Positions 1 through 13,900 of a stretch of 64,000 bases of DNA are shown in pieces (the first letter of the stretch is position 1; the number at the start of each line of letters is the position of its first letter). This DNA comes from Euglena gracilis (Eukaryota > Euglenida > Euglenophyceae > Euglenales). Made by a program: the position numbers and the translations under genes. The notes under the pieces were generated by a model. It made no database searches. It saw only the letters and a list, made by a program, of their open reading frames with translations, and was not told the DNA's origin. The stretch is from positions 3,962,504-4,026,503 of the forward strand of contig CP154957.1 in NCBI GenBank assembly GCA_039621445.1, read 5' to 3'.

Positions 1-198
1 GTCACTCAGGCTCCACAGCCTACCGGCCACGATTCCTCTTATTGGAACAGCCAATTCCTCCCCAGCGCCTGAATAATTCAAAAGCACCAACCCAGCTTCT
101 GGCACAGCAGCACTCAAAACCCCCTCATCATTCTCTTGTATCCCTTACCTTCTCAAACAGCACGAACACATTCAAATACATCTGTCATCTGAAAGCAC

Positions 199-540
199 AT
201 TGCCCTTAAGCGCAAATGTTTTACCTTGCGCTTAATGGGAGTGATGAGCCTGGTTTCCCAGTTTAAGGCCCACGCCTTAAAATTCAGCCTGGTGGGAGGG
301 TTGGTCGGAGGAGTCGGAGAGACAATCCGGGAAATCAGCAGCCCTGTGCTGCTGAGTAGCATGGTATTGGTCAGTGGCATATTGCGTTGATGAAAGCTGT
401 CGTGTTACGATTGGGTTGCATTATAGGTACCTGTCCCAACGTCTGGTGAGCAACGCCGGGCCCCACACTGCCGGGAACAGAAGGCAATATTTATGGACAT
501 TGCGCTTAAGCGCAAATGTTTTACCTTGCGCTTAAGCGCA
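199..540. repeat. Pair of self-complementary CGCTTAAGCGCAA repeats
   Basis: At 199 and 499: TTGCGCTTAAGCGCAAATGT then TTTACCTTGCGCTTAA, nearly identical over 38 bp and each palindromic. Confidence 0.85.
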
Positions 541-1189
541 AGTAAAAACATTTTCGATTCAGCGCAACGTATAACAGAAGCCCCTGGGCTCATGGGAGTC
601 CATTTGCCTGGGGGCCCTGAGCTTGCCCTCAATCCCCCCAACCCCACCCACCTGGGTGGTTTCCGCTGTACCACTCCTCGCACGTCAAGCACCCAGGGAT
701 CACAAGTCTGTGACATGCCGTTTTTTCCAACTTTTCAGAACGTGTGTGTGTAGAGTCCACCCTGTGGATGCCTCAGCAGGCAACCCTTGACAGACACATT
801 GCAGAGCCCCCCCAAAAAAGCAACAAAAAGGGCCAAATTACACCCACCCTGTGTAGCACCATCCGGGGAACACAACCAAGGCTTCAAAAACGAGGGACTC
901 GCAATGGGGGTTTGGCACTTTTTTGGTAAAATTCATGTATCCCGGAGTTCAAACCCAGGGTTTTGAGCCTTTTCAAAATGGGCACAGGCTGAAAAACTCC
1001 AAAATTGGGCCTGTTCCCTGGGTCCAAACATCGGCAAATGATGCACACACCACTGTGGAGGGTCTCCGCGGAACCAGAGGGTCAAAGGGCGGGTTTCACC
1101 ACCGGTCAAAAAAAGATCGGAAATTTGCACCAAAGCGCAAGCTAAAAATCAAAACCTTACCCCTCCCGGGCAATTGTCACGCAACAAAT

Positions 1190-1460
1190 CGGGCAGCACG
1201 GAGGGGGGTGACAATTTCCCGGGGTGACAATTTGGCCGGCACAGAGGGGGGTGACAATTTCCCGGGGGTGACAATTTCCTTGGGTAACAAATTGGCCAGC
1301 ACAGCCAGGGGTGACAATTGCTCAGGGGCGTCAAAATTTTCGGCGCCTTTGGCGCCAAAAAAGATATACCCACCAGCCCCCCCCCCGGGTTAATAGGTGT
1401 GATGGGCTTATAAAACCCTACAACCCGGGCGTCAATTGCCCGGGGGTGTCAATTGCCCAC
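1190..1460. repeat. Cluster of GTGACAATTTCCCGGG repeats
   Basis: Five or more variants of GGGTGACAATTTCCCGGG and a GGCGCCTTTGGCGCC palindrome. A related TGACAGTTTCCCGGG set is at 14860..14965 and a fragment is at 32175. Confidence 0.7.
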
Positions 1461-1871
1461 CCATGTAGGCCACATTAAATCCAAATGACCAAGAACACCA
1501 TCTGAAACATCAGTGAACACGCAAAAATGCAACTATGGTTGTGATATTGTGCAGAGCGTTTGGTATGTGACATTTCTCAGAACGTTGTAGTGAAATAGAG
1601 GATCAATCGAGTCGTGTCAGCGAAAACAAAAAGCTCACAAACATCTTCTGTGGGGGGGTGACAAATTGGGCAGCACGGAGGGGCCCCCCCATCAACTGTA
1701 GACTGGCCAAAACTCCGAAAAGGTGTTCTCCGACCGGGGGGGGGGGTCGTTGGACATAGTGGGATCAAGAACCCTTTATTTACATTGCATATGCTGCTTT
1801 CGCTGAACCTTTCTTTGACATTTACCGTTAATAAATGACGAAATCATCCTCACTGAAGCCCCCTTGTTCAC

Positions 1872-1920
1872 ATCGTTGGACATCCCAGTGATCACTGTGA
1901 TGCGGTCGCTGTAGCCGTTG
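1872..1920 (-). CDS. TPR-PRMT exon 20
   Basis: Begins after CTGCCCCC|. Reads [16 protein letters not shown], the PRMT NG..drI.vi.G strand. Donor AACGAT|GTGAAC. The double-E loop should follow and was not found in the remaining 1.8 kb. Confidence 0.85.
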
Positions 1921-4900
1921 GGGGGCAGCCTGTGCCTTATGAGGCAGCTCAGAACCGCAAGCTTCTGCCACCCCTGCCACATTGCAAGGACCAGCGCGTA
2001 TCTGGACATTGGCGTATTGTGTTCAGAACCATCGTTGCCACCCCATTTTTTGCCAACCCATAAGAACACATTTGTCTCGTGTGAAAAGTGCACGATGGAA
2101 AACAATTGGTAATTTGGTGAACGCAAGAATGGAAGGGCTGCGTGCTGCAGGTGTGTTACTCCATGCTCCAGTCTGCCTGTGTGCATCACTGCAAATTGGG
2201 CAGCTCTTTGGCATCCTGTAGAGGTCAATACAACAATGGTGAGGGGCAGGGTATGAGCCGTATGCATCAAGGATCTCAACCCGAACCCTTAAATGTGTGT
2301 GTGAGATGTCTGTGGGATGTCAGAGGTGGTGCTGCGGCTGGCCGTGGCCGTCCCTCCCCTATTGGGGAACTGGACCCAACCCAGGGTCGAGCAGGGTATC
2401 AAAAAGTGAACATGCAATTTGAACCGCCCCAAACACAAAGTAAACAAAAAATCGATGTTAAAATTTGGCTGGCACAATCACCAATTTTTTGCCCATTTTT
2501 GCACCCCGGAAAGGGAAAAATTGGTAACTTTCCTTCGGCAGGTGCAAAATAATTTAACTTGGGTCCGGGGCTGGAAAAAGGCTGCTGGCTGGCTGGACCG
2601 GGTCCCCTGGGGGCGGACCCCATGGAAATGGGTCCACTTCGGCTTAAGCGATGCCTGATCCTGGCTCATCAAATATCATCCTCACCATATATTATACCTA
2701 CGTTAGTTTTATTTTTTATTACATATTATTTTGTGCTGATCATTTATTATATTCATCATCATGTTGCTGACGAATTACCCGCAGCACAGGCCACGGCACA
2801 GCGGATCACGTTGCGGGCCTTCTCCGCGATGGACTCGTTGCCCTCGATGGCGTACACATGCTTCGCCCCTGCCCGTGCCGCCATCATGGCCAGCAGCCCA
2901 GACCCCGTGCCGATGTCCAGCACGATGTGGTCGGGGGACCTGAGGCCGTGTCCTGCGGGCCGTCCAGCCCCCTCCCCTGCGACAAGAAACTGGACCCAGA
3001 ATTCCATCCGGGGACCCCTTGCCCTGGGTGGGTCGTCTAATTCAGAGAAACGCACCTCGATGCAGTTGGACACTTGGATATTTAAGTACCCGTATGGCAG
3101 GTATGGGGAGAGAAAGCGACAATAAATGTTTTTTTTTCGTTCCGAAAAGATTGGTGTGGAAAAAAAAACTGGGTGAAATTGTTAATATGGCCTGGGGAGT
3201 GTCCATGAAAAGCAAGAGAGAGATTAGGACACTTCTCCCAGCAAAGAAAAACCTCAATCTCAGAATTGAGTTTCGCACAACCCCAAATGCTTGAAAAGCA
3301 AATGACCGTCAAAGATTGCTGAAATGAAAAAAAAAAAACATGACCCTGAGATACATTTGCTTGCATAAGGGAAAAAAATACCTATTGTAAGTAATTATTG
3401 TTCATCAAATTCTCTGTTATTTGAGACGCAAATAGGGCGAAATCCTTCAAATATCCTGAAAAATGTGCACTGTTCTGTGCGCTGTTCTGTTTGCGCATAG
3501 ATATTTGGGAAGTTTCTGACTGCCTGTTTTTCCCCCTCCATTCAGTTGAAGTTTGTTGTACAGAATTGTGAGTAAACATTTTTCATCCACAATTTGAGGC
3601 ATCCAATGTATGCAGCTATGTACAGTGATGCATGTATGCACGTCGACACAATTTCAGCAACCCCAAGCTGATGCACCCATGTATGCACCAGGAAAAGGCC
3701 TCGCCGGGCTTCACGAGGGCTTCCAGGGCCCGCTGGTAGGCGTTGTTGCGGCTGATGTCGGCCATCATGTCGAAGTGCCACAAACGGCCCTGGAGGGGGT
3801 CCTCCGTGGTGAGGAACGTCTCGTGCCGTTGCTTTGGGGGCAGGGCACCCATTTGGGACCGACATCAACACATTAAAAGTATGGGACAAGGCCCTCCACC
3901 CATGTCCAAGGCACGACAATGTTCCAGAAATGTGCAGAATTTGTCACTGTCACACTGTTTAACAATAATTAATAATATGATCAATTGTTCATCATTATAT
4001 TATCAGAGTAGTTATTGTATATGTTGTATATTGTATATTGTATATATAATGCATGAATATTAAATAATTACAAATAGATATGTGTATATAAATTTAACAA
4101 AATATAATAACAATATCTATCATAATAAAATGAGAATTAATATGAATAGAAATATGGCAGGGATGTAGTATCGGCCCCAGAGGTGAAAGAAAATCCAAGG
4201 CCACCAAACGTTTATTTAGGTTGGCTTCAACTCGTAAAATATTTTTCCTATTTTTATTTTCAGACATTGCCTGTGTACAACAGTGGTTACCTCCGAAGAG
4301 CCTCCGTGGAGGCTCCAAGGTAACCAGCCTCCAGAGGACTCCGCGGAGGCTCCTCGGAGGCTAAGGTAACCAAAACTTAGGATTCCACATTTGCTGGGCC
4401 CAATCTCGCCCTGCACATAGACCGGCAGAACGTCCCACCCCAACGTGTCCTAACCCTTACCCGACTCCTTCAGTACCCCAACACCCAGTGCAGGGTGGGG
4501 GGAAGTGTCGCCCCCCCCCCAAGAGGGCTAATACCACATCCCTGCCTGATAGATAGATAGCTCTATATACATATATATGTACATATGTATAGATGTATTA
4601 TATGCGTATATGCATATTGCATATGTGCATGTATGTGCATGTGTGTATGCATATGCATATACATACATACAATACATACGTATATTGTATGCATATATGT
4701 GATGCACCTAAGACCCCCCTCACCACCACCACCCGCCGCGCAAGGAAAAATTCTGCCAGGGCTGACCAAAAATCGACGACCCCAAACATAAAAAATGCCT
4801 GGTGGGGGGTTCAACCCCCACCACCCATAGCGTTTCCTGTACAGTACTGCCTGGCGAACCCTCTGGTGCACCCTCCGCTGTGGCCCCTGGGCATGTCCCC

Positions 4901-7900
4901 TCCGGCCTCGTGGGTGAGCTCCTCGAACATGATCCACTGGTGGGACCGCTCGGAGGACCACCGGGTCACGGTCATCGTGAGGTGCAGCGTGTCCCCCGCC
5001 GCCACGTCGCCCGCGCCGTCCAGCTGCACCACCTGCACGTTCTGCTGCCGCACGGGCCCCGCTGCAGTGTTCAGTTGTTTGGAATTTGGGGAATTAGTGG
5101 TTGGAGAATTAGGAATTGGAGAATTAGGAATTGGAGAACTAGGAATTGGAGAATTAGGAATGGGAGAATTAGGAATTGAAGAATTAGGAATTGGAGAATT
5201 AGGAATGGGAGAATTAGGAATGGCAGAATTAGGAATTGAAGAATTAGGAATGGGAGAATTAGGAATGGGAGAATTAGGAATGGGAGAATTAGGAATTGAA
5301 GAATTAGGAATTGGAGAATTAGGAATTGGAGAATTAGGAATTGGAGAATTAGGAATTGGAGAATTAGGAATTGGAGAATTAGGAATGGGAGAATTAGGAA
5401 TGGGAGAATTAGGAATGGGAGAATTAGGAATGGGAGAATTAGGAATGGGAGAATTAGGAATGGGAGAACTAGGAATTGAAGAATTAGGAATGGGAGAATT
5501 AGGAATGGGAGAATTAGGAATGGGAGAATTAGGAATTGGAGAATTAGGAATGGGAGAATTAGGAATGGGAGAATTAGGAATTGAAGAATTAGGAATTGGA
5601 GAATTAGGAATTGGAGAATTAGGAATTGGAGAATTAGGAATGGGAGAATTAGGAATGGGAGAATTAGGAATGGGAGAATTAGGAATGGGAGAATTAGGAA
5701 TGGGAGAATTAGGAATTGGAGAATTAGGAATGGGAGAATTAGGAATGGGAGAATTAGGAATTGAAGAATTAGGAATGGGAACTTAGGTGGGAGAATTAGG
5801 GGGGGAGAATTAGGAATGGGAGAATTAGGAATTGCAGAATTAGGAATGGGAGAATTAGGAATGGGAGAATTAGGAATGGGAGAATTAGGAATTGGAGAAT
5901 TAGGAATGGGAGAATTAGGAATGGGAGAATTAGGAATGGGAGAATTAGGAATTGGAGAATTAGGAATGGGAGAATTAGGAATGGGAGAATTAGGAATTGA
6001 AGAATTAGGAATGGGAGAATTAGGAATGGGAGAATTAGGAATGGGAGAATTAGGAATTGCAGAATTAGGAATGGGAGAATTAGGAATGGGAGAATTAGGA
6101 ATGGGAGAATTAGGAATGGGATAATTAGGAATTGGAGAATGAGGAATTGGAGAATGAGGAATTGGAGAATGAGGAATTGGAGAATTAGGAATTGGAGAAT
6201 TAGGAATGGGATAATTAGGAATTGGAATTAGGAATAGAGAAATTAGAATAATAAATTCAGAGAATTCATAAGAGATTCAGAGAATAAGAGTATCTTTGGA
6301 CATTAATAAGGAATGGTGACCGGGCTGGGATTCTCAGGAGGCGCAATGTTCCTGGTGCCAGGAGGACAAGATATATGGTCGTTGATATGGCCGAACCCAT
6401 GGGAATTTGTGCCCACAAAATTGGAAAGAAGAAAAAAGGGGCAGTTGATACGAGGGCAGGATATGCGGGTGGTGGTCAATGCGCCGATGAAAATAAAAAG
6501 GAGGGGAAAAGGCGCCAAATTTCAAAATAATTATAATTAAAATTAAAAGATAAAATTTAACCTTTGATACACATATGATACGGAGACTGTTCGAAATCCA
6601 GAAAAAATGTCGGATTTTGGTCATTAGAGGCAAAATGAAGTTTCTGGATGAAGATTGGAGGACAGGTCAGTGGGAACGAAGGCGGGAGACAGATCCGAAG
6701 ATAGCAAGAAAATTGTTCACCTCCTGAAAGGATGGACGCGGAAGTGCGGCACAGACCCGATGAAACTCAGAGTGGGGGGGGGCGTCTTGGAAGCAGCGGG
6801 GCCGGCATGCACAATCCTCATCCGGCCCCATCGAGAGTGTGACCCCCTCCGCCAGGGAATTTCTTAAGGACCCCCCGGGGGTGGGGTCCAGCCTCCGGCT
6901 GGCAAAAAAGCTGCTGGCTGGATTTGAGCTGCTGGCTGGCTGGACCTCCCCCCCCCCGGGGGGTAGGGTACCCTGCGGCTTAAGAAATTCCCTGCCCTCC
7001 GCGAGGTCCAAGTCGTACCGGGGCCAGACCCCACCATATTTGGTGATTGCTGCATTGATTGAGACACTGAGAAACTTTCCACCAGGGCAGAGTTGATGAG
7101 TTTTGGTCCTGACACGTTGGTGGTGCTAACGTTGGTGGTCCTCAACGGGTTCTTAGGGGGGCATGTTACTTTATTGGGGTAGCTGCTTTTCGCAATGCAA
7201 ACTGAGTGAAAATAAATGGTAATCCCCAAAACAGGAATTTTCCCCGCTTGGCCTGACAATGATGACAACAATGACTCAACCTCAACTGGTGGGCACTGTT
7301 TTCCCAGGGCCGAAACCCACGCACCCACCCACAATCGCCCCACCCACCCCAAATCCAACCAAGATCGGACAAAGCCAGCGAAAAGACCCACGGCGCACCC
7401 CCCTGGAGGGGCATGGGTCTTAACCCACCCACCCACTCTCGAAAAACCTCCCATCCACCCACCTCCCCGCGCCGGGGGGGGGGGAGGGGTCACCCAGGTG
7501 TTAAACGAACCTATGTTATGGATACAAGAAAATCCAGATTCTAAATAAATAACGCCAATTTGTTGTGCGGATTTGGTAAAATCACAGAACATGACAAGAA
7601 CTCGTGGCTGTTCATTTGTTTATTTAGAGAAGAGGCGTGCCACCTTTGTCGACCATGAGAGTTTCGGGACAACAAACTTTTAAGGTGTCAACACACCTGG
7701 GTACTGGCAGAGTGTGTTGCTCCAGCATTCTGGCAATCCTCTGCACATGACAATTTCTGATGGGAATGTCGGCGTCCTTTCAGACAAAAATCAAATCCCG
7801 GAATGGATGACAGCGGCCTGCGCATGACACGATGGCGTCCAGCTGGCCAGCCTGCACCACAGGCAGGTCAACCACCCGCCCGAAGAAGGCGTTGGTGTCG

Positions 7901-10900
7901 ACCTCGTCGCCGATGTCCAGACTGATGACCTCCGTTGCCTCGCTGGGCACTGTTGGATATATCTTTTGTTGTCCTTCTTGTTTGAAGTTGTCCAATTCTT
8001 TCTCCTGAGAAAATGACATCTGTCCATTTTTGTAGTTTGTCAGACCTACCCCCACCCACCGCTGAAATTGTCACCTGGCAATGCCACAGAAACAGTAGAC
8101 CATAAACCACAAAAAAGTTTGGTTCCTGTTAAATTGGTGACTGAGAACCTGACAGCTTTTTGGGAGGAACTTTGACACTATCTCAGGCAGAACAATATGA
8201 AACAGGACAATAAAATGGGAGTACATTGTTACGGTTGTTAGTTAGTTGTTAGTTAGTTGTTAGTTGATTGTATGCTGGTGATCCATAAAACCTTCCATTC
8301 CCATCTTTTAAATAGATTGGTTCAAGCAGGGTGGCTGAGCATGGCCACATCTTAACCCAGGGTGAGGCCGTGTGTGCTTGTACAACAACTCTAAACATCA
8401 TACGTTCCCAATGACATCACATCAAGGTTTAACCTAAAGACATCCAGGAATCATCCCCTCCAGCCTTGCATCTATGTTTGATGAGTTTCAACAACCACAC
8501 AGAGACCAGGACAGGATGTCATGTGGAATGATGACAGGGGAGCATACAGCATTGTTGTACCACATTACACAAAAATGAAGCCAACCAGTTTGAGTTTTGC
8601 CAAGATCCAAAAAAAAAAAACTACACCCAAAAAGGAATCAGCTGGCACATTTAAGGATGACAACGAGGTAAAGTTTTAAATGGGGATTGGGAACAAAAAA
8701 AATGTCAACAAGAAAGAATCCATCCAGAAAAACATCAAAGATTGGGTCATTTTTGAGCCAAAAAAAATGAGGATAACAATCCCTGCAACCCTTTCCCTCA
8801 CATATGCCGCCCTTGGTCGGTGCTGAGGTGCATGTGCATGACGTACTTCCGGATGGCGCGACAGAAATCGCCAAAGGCCGTGAGGTCGAAGCCATTCACT
8901 TGGCGACAGGGCGTGTCGACCAAAACATTCTTTGGCTCCCATTTGCGCGCTTTCAGTTAGAAACAGAGGAATTCACGTAATCCCCACATAAAGTGATTGG
9001 TTAACGTGGTTTGGCTTTGCCGCCCAAATATGAAGCCCCCCCCCCCCCATGCTGCGGAGCCAGACGATGGTGTCATTCAGGAAAAAAACAGAGAAAATTT
9101 GGGTGGATGCAACATTTTTTTTCACCAAAAATGCTCCATTTTGGGCATTAATTGCCTCTCATTTCTTGGAAAAACAGGAGGTGCACAACGGAAATTGGTA
9201 TAAAACTGGTATTCGGCCACAATTGAAGGGCCGCCAAAGTTCAAAGAGGCCACCCAAAAAAAATTGATCCCCCTCTAAATATAAAGCCCCCCTCCCCCGA
9301 TTTATAGTACCCCCCCTTGGCCAACGACCGCTAAATATCGTTACTGACCGGGGGGGCTGGTCGGTATTTTGGCCAAATATCGCTTCTGACCGGGGGGTGG
9401 TCGTTAGACAAGACCGCGGTCAAAAAACGCAAATGTCTGGAAAAAAAAAGATCACCCGGAAAAAAGATCGCTACTGACCCGGGGGATGATCGTTGGACAA
9501 GGCCGGTCGTTGGACAAGGGGGGGGGGGTAGTTATCCATGGGCATAAAGATACAGTCGGCGCTTGACCAAATATCATTTTTGACTTTGGCCTGAACTAAG
9601 ATTAAGATTAAAGCCTAAAATTCGTGGATTTAGGTGCAAACATTATTAAGGCCAAAAGGTAAGCCTGAATTTAGGCCAGATTGCAACCCAAAACCCTGCC
9701 CAACCAGGTTTTTTGGTTTTGAATATGCTAAGCTCTTAATGGGACTTGCACGTAATGGACGACCGAAAAAGCTAGCAAATTTCGCCTAATTCATGATTTA
9801 CAAATTGCACACCTGCAATTTACGCTAATATACTGTAATTTTTGAAATTTTAAGCGCTCGGCGACCGCCCCATACCCCCCATACTCTTTTTCTTCGATTT
9901 TTTTTCGACCTTTTTAACCCGTTTTTGACCAAACTCCATGGGTTTTGGGCCCAAAACGGGGCACCAGGGGGACAACAAAAAAATCATTTTCGGCTCAAAA
10001 ACAGTTTTTCCAGGTCCGGGGGACAAAAAAAAACATGGTTTCGGGCATATTTTCTTTCGATTTTTTGACTTTTTCGACGTTTTAACCCAAAACTGGATGC
10101 AAAAAAAGTTGCGAGGAATTAAAAATACTCATCTGTTGGGTATTTAAAGGGCATTTTAAGTCTCTAAACATTTCCTTTGACTCCCCACCATTTTTATATA
10201 CCATCGGCCATATTTCGGGCTTGGCGCGGAGTTGCGGGGAAATTAAAATATTGATAGATGGAGTATTTTAAAGGCTTCACTTTAGGTCCGTGAAAATTTC
10301 CTTTGATTTTGCTTCATTTTCGAGATATTTTGAAAACATCGATTTTTTGACCCCGAAAACAGCCCAAAATGGCTACAGAAATGGGTCAAAATTGGCCGAA
10401 AAATGGCCGTAACTCGGGATACACGAAGAGTTGGGGGAAAGTAAACCATGGTTGGATAGGGCATTCCAAGGGCTTCATTTTTTCTCTGCAGACATTTTCT
10501 TTGATTTTGCTACATTGTCGAGAAATTTGAAAAAAAAATTGACTTTTTGAGCAAAAAAAAAACGTCCAAACAACACCCCAAAATGCCGTTTTGCAAAAGC
10601 GCGCCGGAACAGGGCAGGCGTGTCGGCGGCCAAAACGGCAAACGGGGGGGCGATAGAGGGCCTCCAGGGGTGCATTTCGTCAGACTGAGACTTCCGGAAA
10701 CAATGCACGTTTTCTCGAGTTATCTTCGAAAAATCGGGGGTTTGGCCGTTTTTTTGGACCCCGGCGACACGGCAGAGTTGGAAGAGGAGGAGGGGGGGCT
10801 TCGCGGAAGAGGGGCGAATAACTCGGGCCAGTGGGGAGTTGGGTGTCAAATGGAGGCGATGAACTAGAAATCCAGTGGCTCGCGACCAAAAAAAAATTCC

Positions 10901-13900
10901 GGGAACCGGGCCGGGGTCATGGTGGTAATCTGCGGTTTTCACGATCTACCCATAAAGGGATAAGAGCTCAGCGACCGTATCACGGGCCCCTGGGGGTGGT
11001 GGAGGGCAGTAGATGAGGCTGGCATTGCACATGTTCTGGACCTGAAGGTGCACATTCACCAGCGTGTGCAAGTTTTTGGCCTGTACGCAACCGTCCCTTC
11101 TTTAATCGCCCGCTTTCCGCCTGAATTGGTAAACAGAATTGGTCGCGGCATTTGCTGGGCGTGTGTGAATAAGTGTGTCCGTCATTGCGCGCATGGAGCC
11201 GCGGCAGAGACCTGATTTCCGTTCAAATAATATCGGCCTGGAGGACGGGTGTGCATTGGGAACTGGCATCGGGAACGGAACCGGCGTCAAAGGGCCGAGG
11301 ACGCTCGGCCCGCCCCGCGCGGCTCTGCACGTTGCACTGCGTGCGGATCTGCTCGCTGCGGATGCCCATCATGCGGACGGCGCCACGGCGGGGGACGGTG
11401 GCGAGGCCGCGGTCCCTGGCCGTGGGGCGGGGCGCCAAGCCATCCCGTGGGACGGATCTCCGGCGGTTCCAGATTGCGGGAACTTCCGAACCTTTGATTT
11501 GGTGGGGTAGAGACGGGTACTGACAGGTTCTCAGGCATGACTGTTTCCCCGGGGGGATTGTTGTTCATTTTTTGCAGGGCGGTACCAGAAGGCTGCTGTC
11601 CCAGGAATGGGAAATTCAAAAGGAAAAATGTTGACGTTTCGGCAAAAACAGGTTTACAGCAGGGGGAAAAGATGCATTTTTTTTGGCATCCTTGGCCCAT
11701 CGCCCATACACCCTGTATCTGCCACATTGAACACATGCCCCTTCCTTCCAATCGTCTTTTCTGGCAAAAGTTGGGAGGGCATGAGGAAAGAAAGCTCTGA
11801 AGATACCCCCCCCCCGAAATCCTTTATCAAAGGGTAACCAGTGCCATGGCAATTGTGCCCTACGCGACGGTATTACCAATCACCACATATATCGGGCATT
11901 TGTGCAATTGATTGTCAAAACGCCGATGGGGATTCCAGTTTTAATATGTCTGGGCGACAAATACACAAAAATCGGCATAAAAAATTTGAGGACAGTGAAA
12001 TGAGGGGCGAGCAAGTCAAATGCTGTGTTTATTGTGTTGATTGATAAGCGTTTTTATATATAAATTTGTCTGTTTGTTTGTATTAAACCAAAAAAATTAA
12101 TTACATTGCCCCGCGCCAGCTGTACACTTTGACACGGTTCATCACGCTGGGCACCTGAGACGGGCTGTAGATGGCGTTGATGATGAGGCTGGCGTCGGTG
12201 GCTTCCCACACAGGGGACCCTTGCACAAGCATGCAGCTGATGGGTCTCAGGTACCCTGTACGGTCAGCAGTTACCTCCCCCCCATGCCCAATGAACACCT
12301 TGCCCAATGAACAGGGGGTGTTCGGACCGTCTAGATTGTCACCATAAACCTTATCTACACAGAAACCGTACTCAAAACCAAATGAACACCCCCCCCGTTC
12401 GGACCGTCTAGATTGTCACCTTAGTGTTCATTGGGCTTGGGGGGGGGAGGTACTTGGCTCCTTGCTTGACTTCAATGCTTGCAATCCTATTGGGGGGGGG
12501 GCTGGAGAAAATTGGGTGGAATTAAAAGTGGAAACGTCAGAAAACTTGGCGACCTCGGTAATAAATATTTGGCCTCAGGCAAACTGGCAAGTTGGGGCTG
12601 CGAAGGGGCTGAGAATTACCAACACATACACAATTCGCTTCCACCCCCCTGTGTCCAGTGAACCCTGGGTCCAACGAACACACCCTGTCCTTTTTGTACT
12701 GCAACTTTTGTCGCCACAAAATGGCATTTTGTTTTGACCAGACACCCATGTCCGGCGAACACCCTCTGTAACTGTTATCGCGATGGTTTTTGGACCCAAG
12801 GGGGGGGGGTCAGTGCCATATAACCGTTCGTCCGCGCTGAGGGCTCGGCGATTCCGAGGCTCCGAGAGTTCCCCGGCCCTCGCCGAGGGACTCCGCCACC
12901 TCTGGCGGGTAGAACTTCACCTGCAGCGTCGGCGGGGGGAAGCCGTTCCGCATGCCGGTCTCCGTGATGGCGTCCCCCAGAGCGTTCGCGGGCAGAGTGC
13001 GGCGCTGGGGGGGGGGGCAGGCACACCCAACTCCCCGGGACTGAACACTTTTCTGCAGGAGAGGACTTTGAAAAACTGTCGCCTAATAATAATAAAATTC
13101 ACATAATATAAAAAACATATAACATATAAAATATATTTAATTCATGTGCTTATATATTATGTTATATTATGTTATATTATATTATACTATAATATAGTAT
13201 AATATATTATATTATAGTTCATTATATTATATTATATTAGAGGATATTATATTATATATATTATATTAATTATCTTATATTATATTATATTATCTCATAT
13301 TATATTACATTATATTATATTATATTATATTAATTATATTATTATATTATATTCTATTATATTATTATCTTATATTCTCTTCTATTCTCTTATATTATAT
13401 TCTATTCTATTATCTCTTATTATATCTACATACATTACATTCTCTTATATTCTGTTATCTTATATTATCTATATTCTATTGTATTACATTATATTATATT
13501 ATATTATATTATATTATGTATTATTATATAAAATGCCGGGGGAAATTTTTCACTTTGAAGCAATGTCAGCTGCGCAACACACTGCATGTTCTGGGCACCT
13601 GTTCTCACTGTCCTCGAAAAAGACTCTTAGAAGCGTAACCAAAACAGTGTCTTGCACTGCATTGAGTGTCTTGTTTTTCAAAAAATGCCCTGGTCCGTCC
13701 TGGCCGTCCTATCGCCATCAAACCATCCACTGGCACCCCCTGCTGCTGACCGGCTGAACCACAGGCAGACAGATTAGCACGACAACAGCCCCAGCGGGCT
13801 GGAGCAGTTCCCAGGCTGGCGGCCAGTCCCGAGCAGGGTGTTTTTTTTAACGACCCCCGCCCGGGGGGGGGGGGTCCAGCCCAGAGGCTGGAACGTTTGG

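Larger units (their letters stand above)
1..1871. other. Left-edge region downstream of the last PRMT exon
   Basis: Repeat clusters at 199..540 and 1190..1460. At 275..300 a CAGGCTGAATTTTAAGG end, the same as the start of the intron at 50.8 kb, marks a likely element or intron border on the minus strand. No further PRMT motif found. Confidence 0.45.

Noticed and set aside
4593-6124. Long plus-strand frames encoding (MGELG)n
   Set aside because: They follow only from the 15-bp minisatellite, lie in an intron of a well-supported minus-strand gene, and have no codon structure beyond the repeat.
5092-6240. CRISPR array
   Set aside because: Uniform tandem 15-bp units with no spacers, in eukaryotic DNA.
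12104-12126. TAA after YSWRGAM as the end of a gene
   Set aside because: Splicing at AAAGT|GTACAGC joins exon 13 in phase and continues a PRMT-like sequence, so the stop is intronic.
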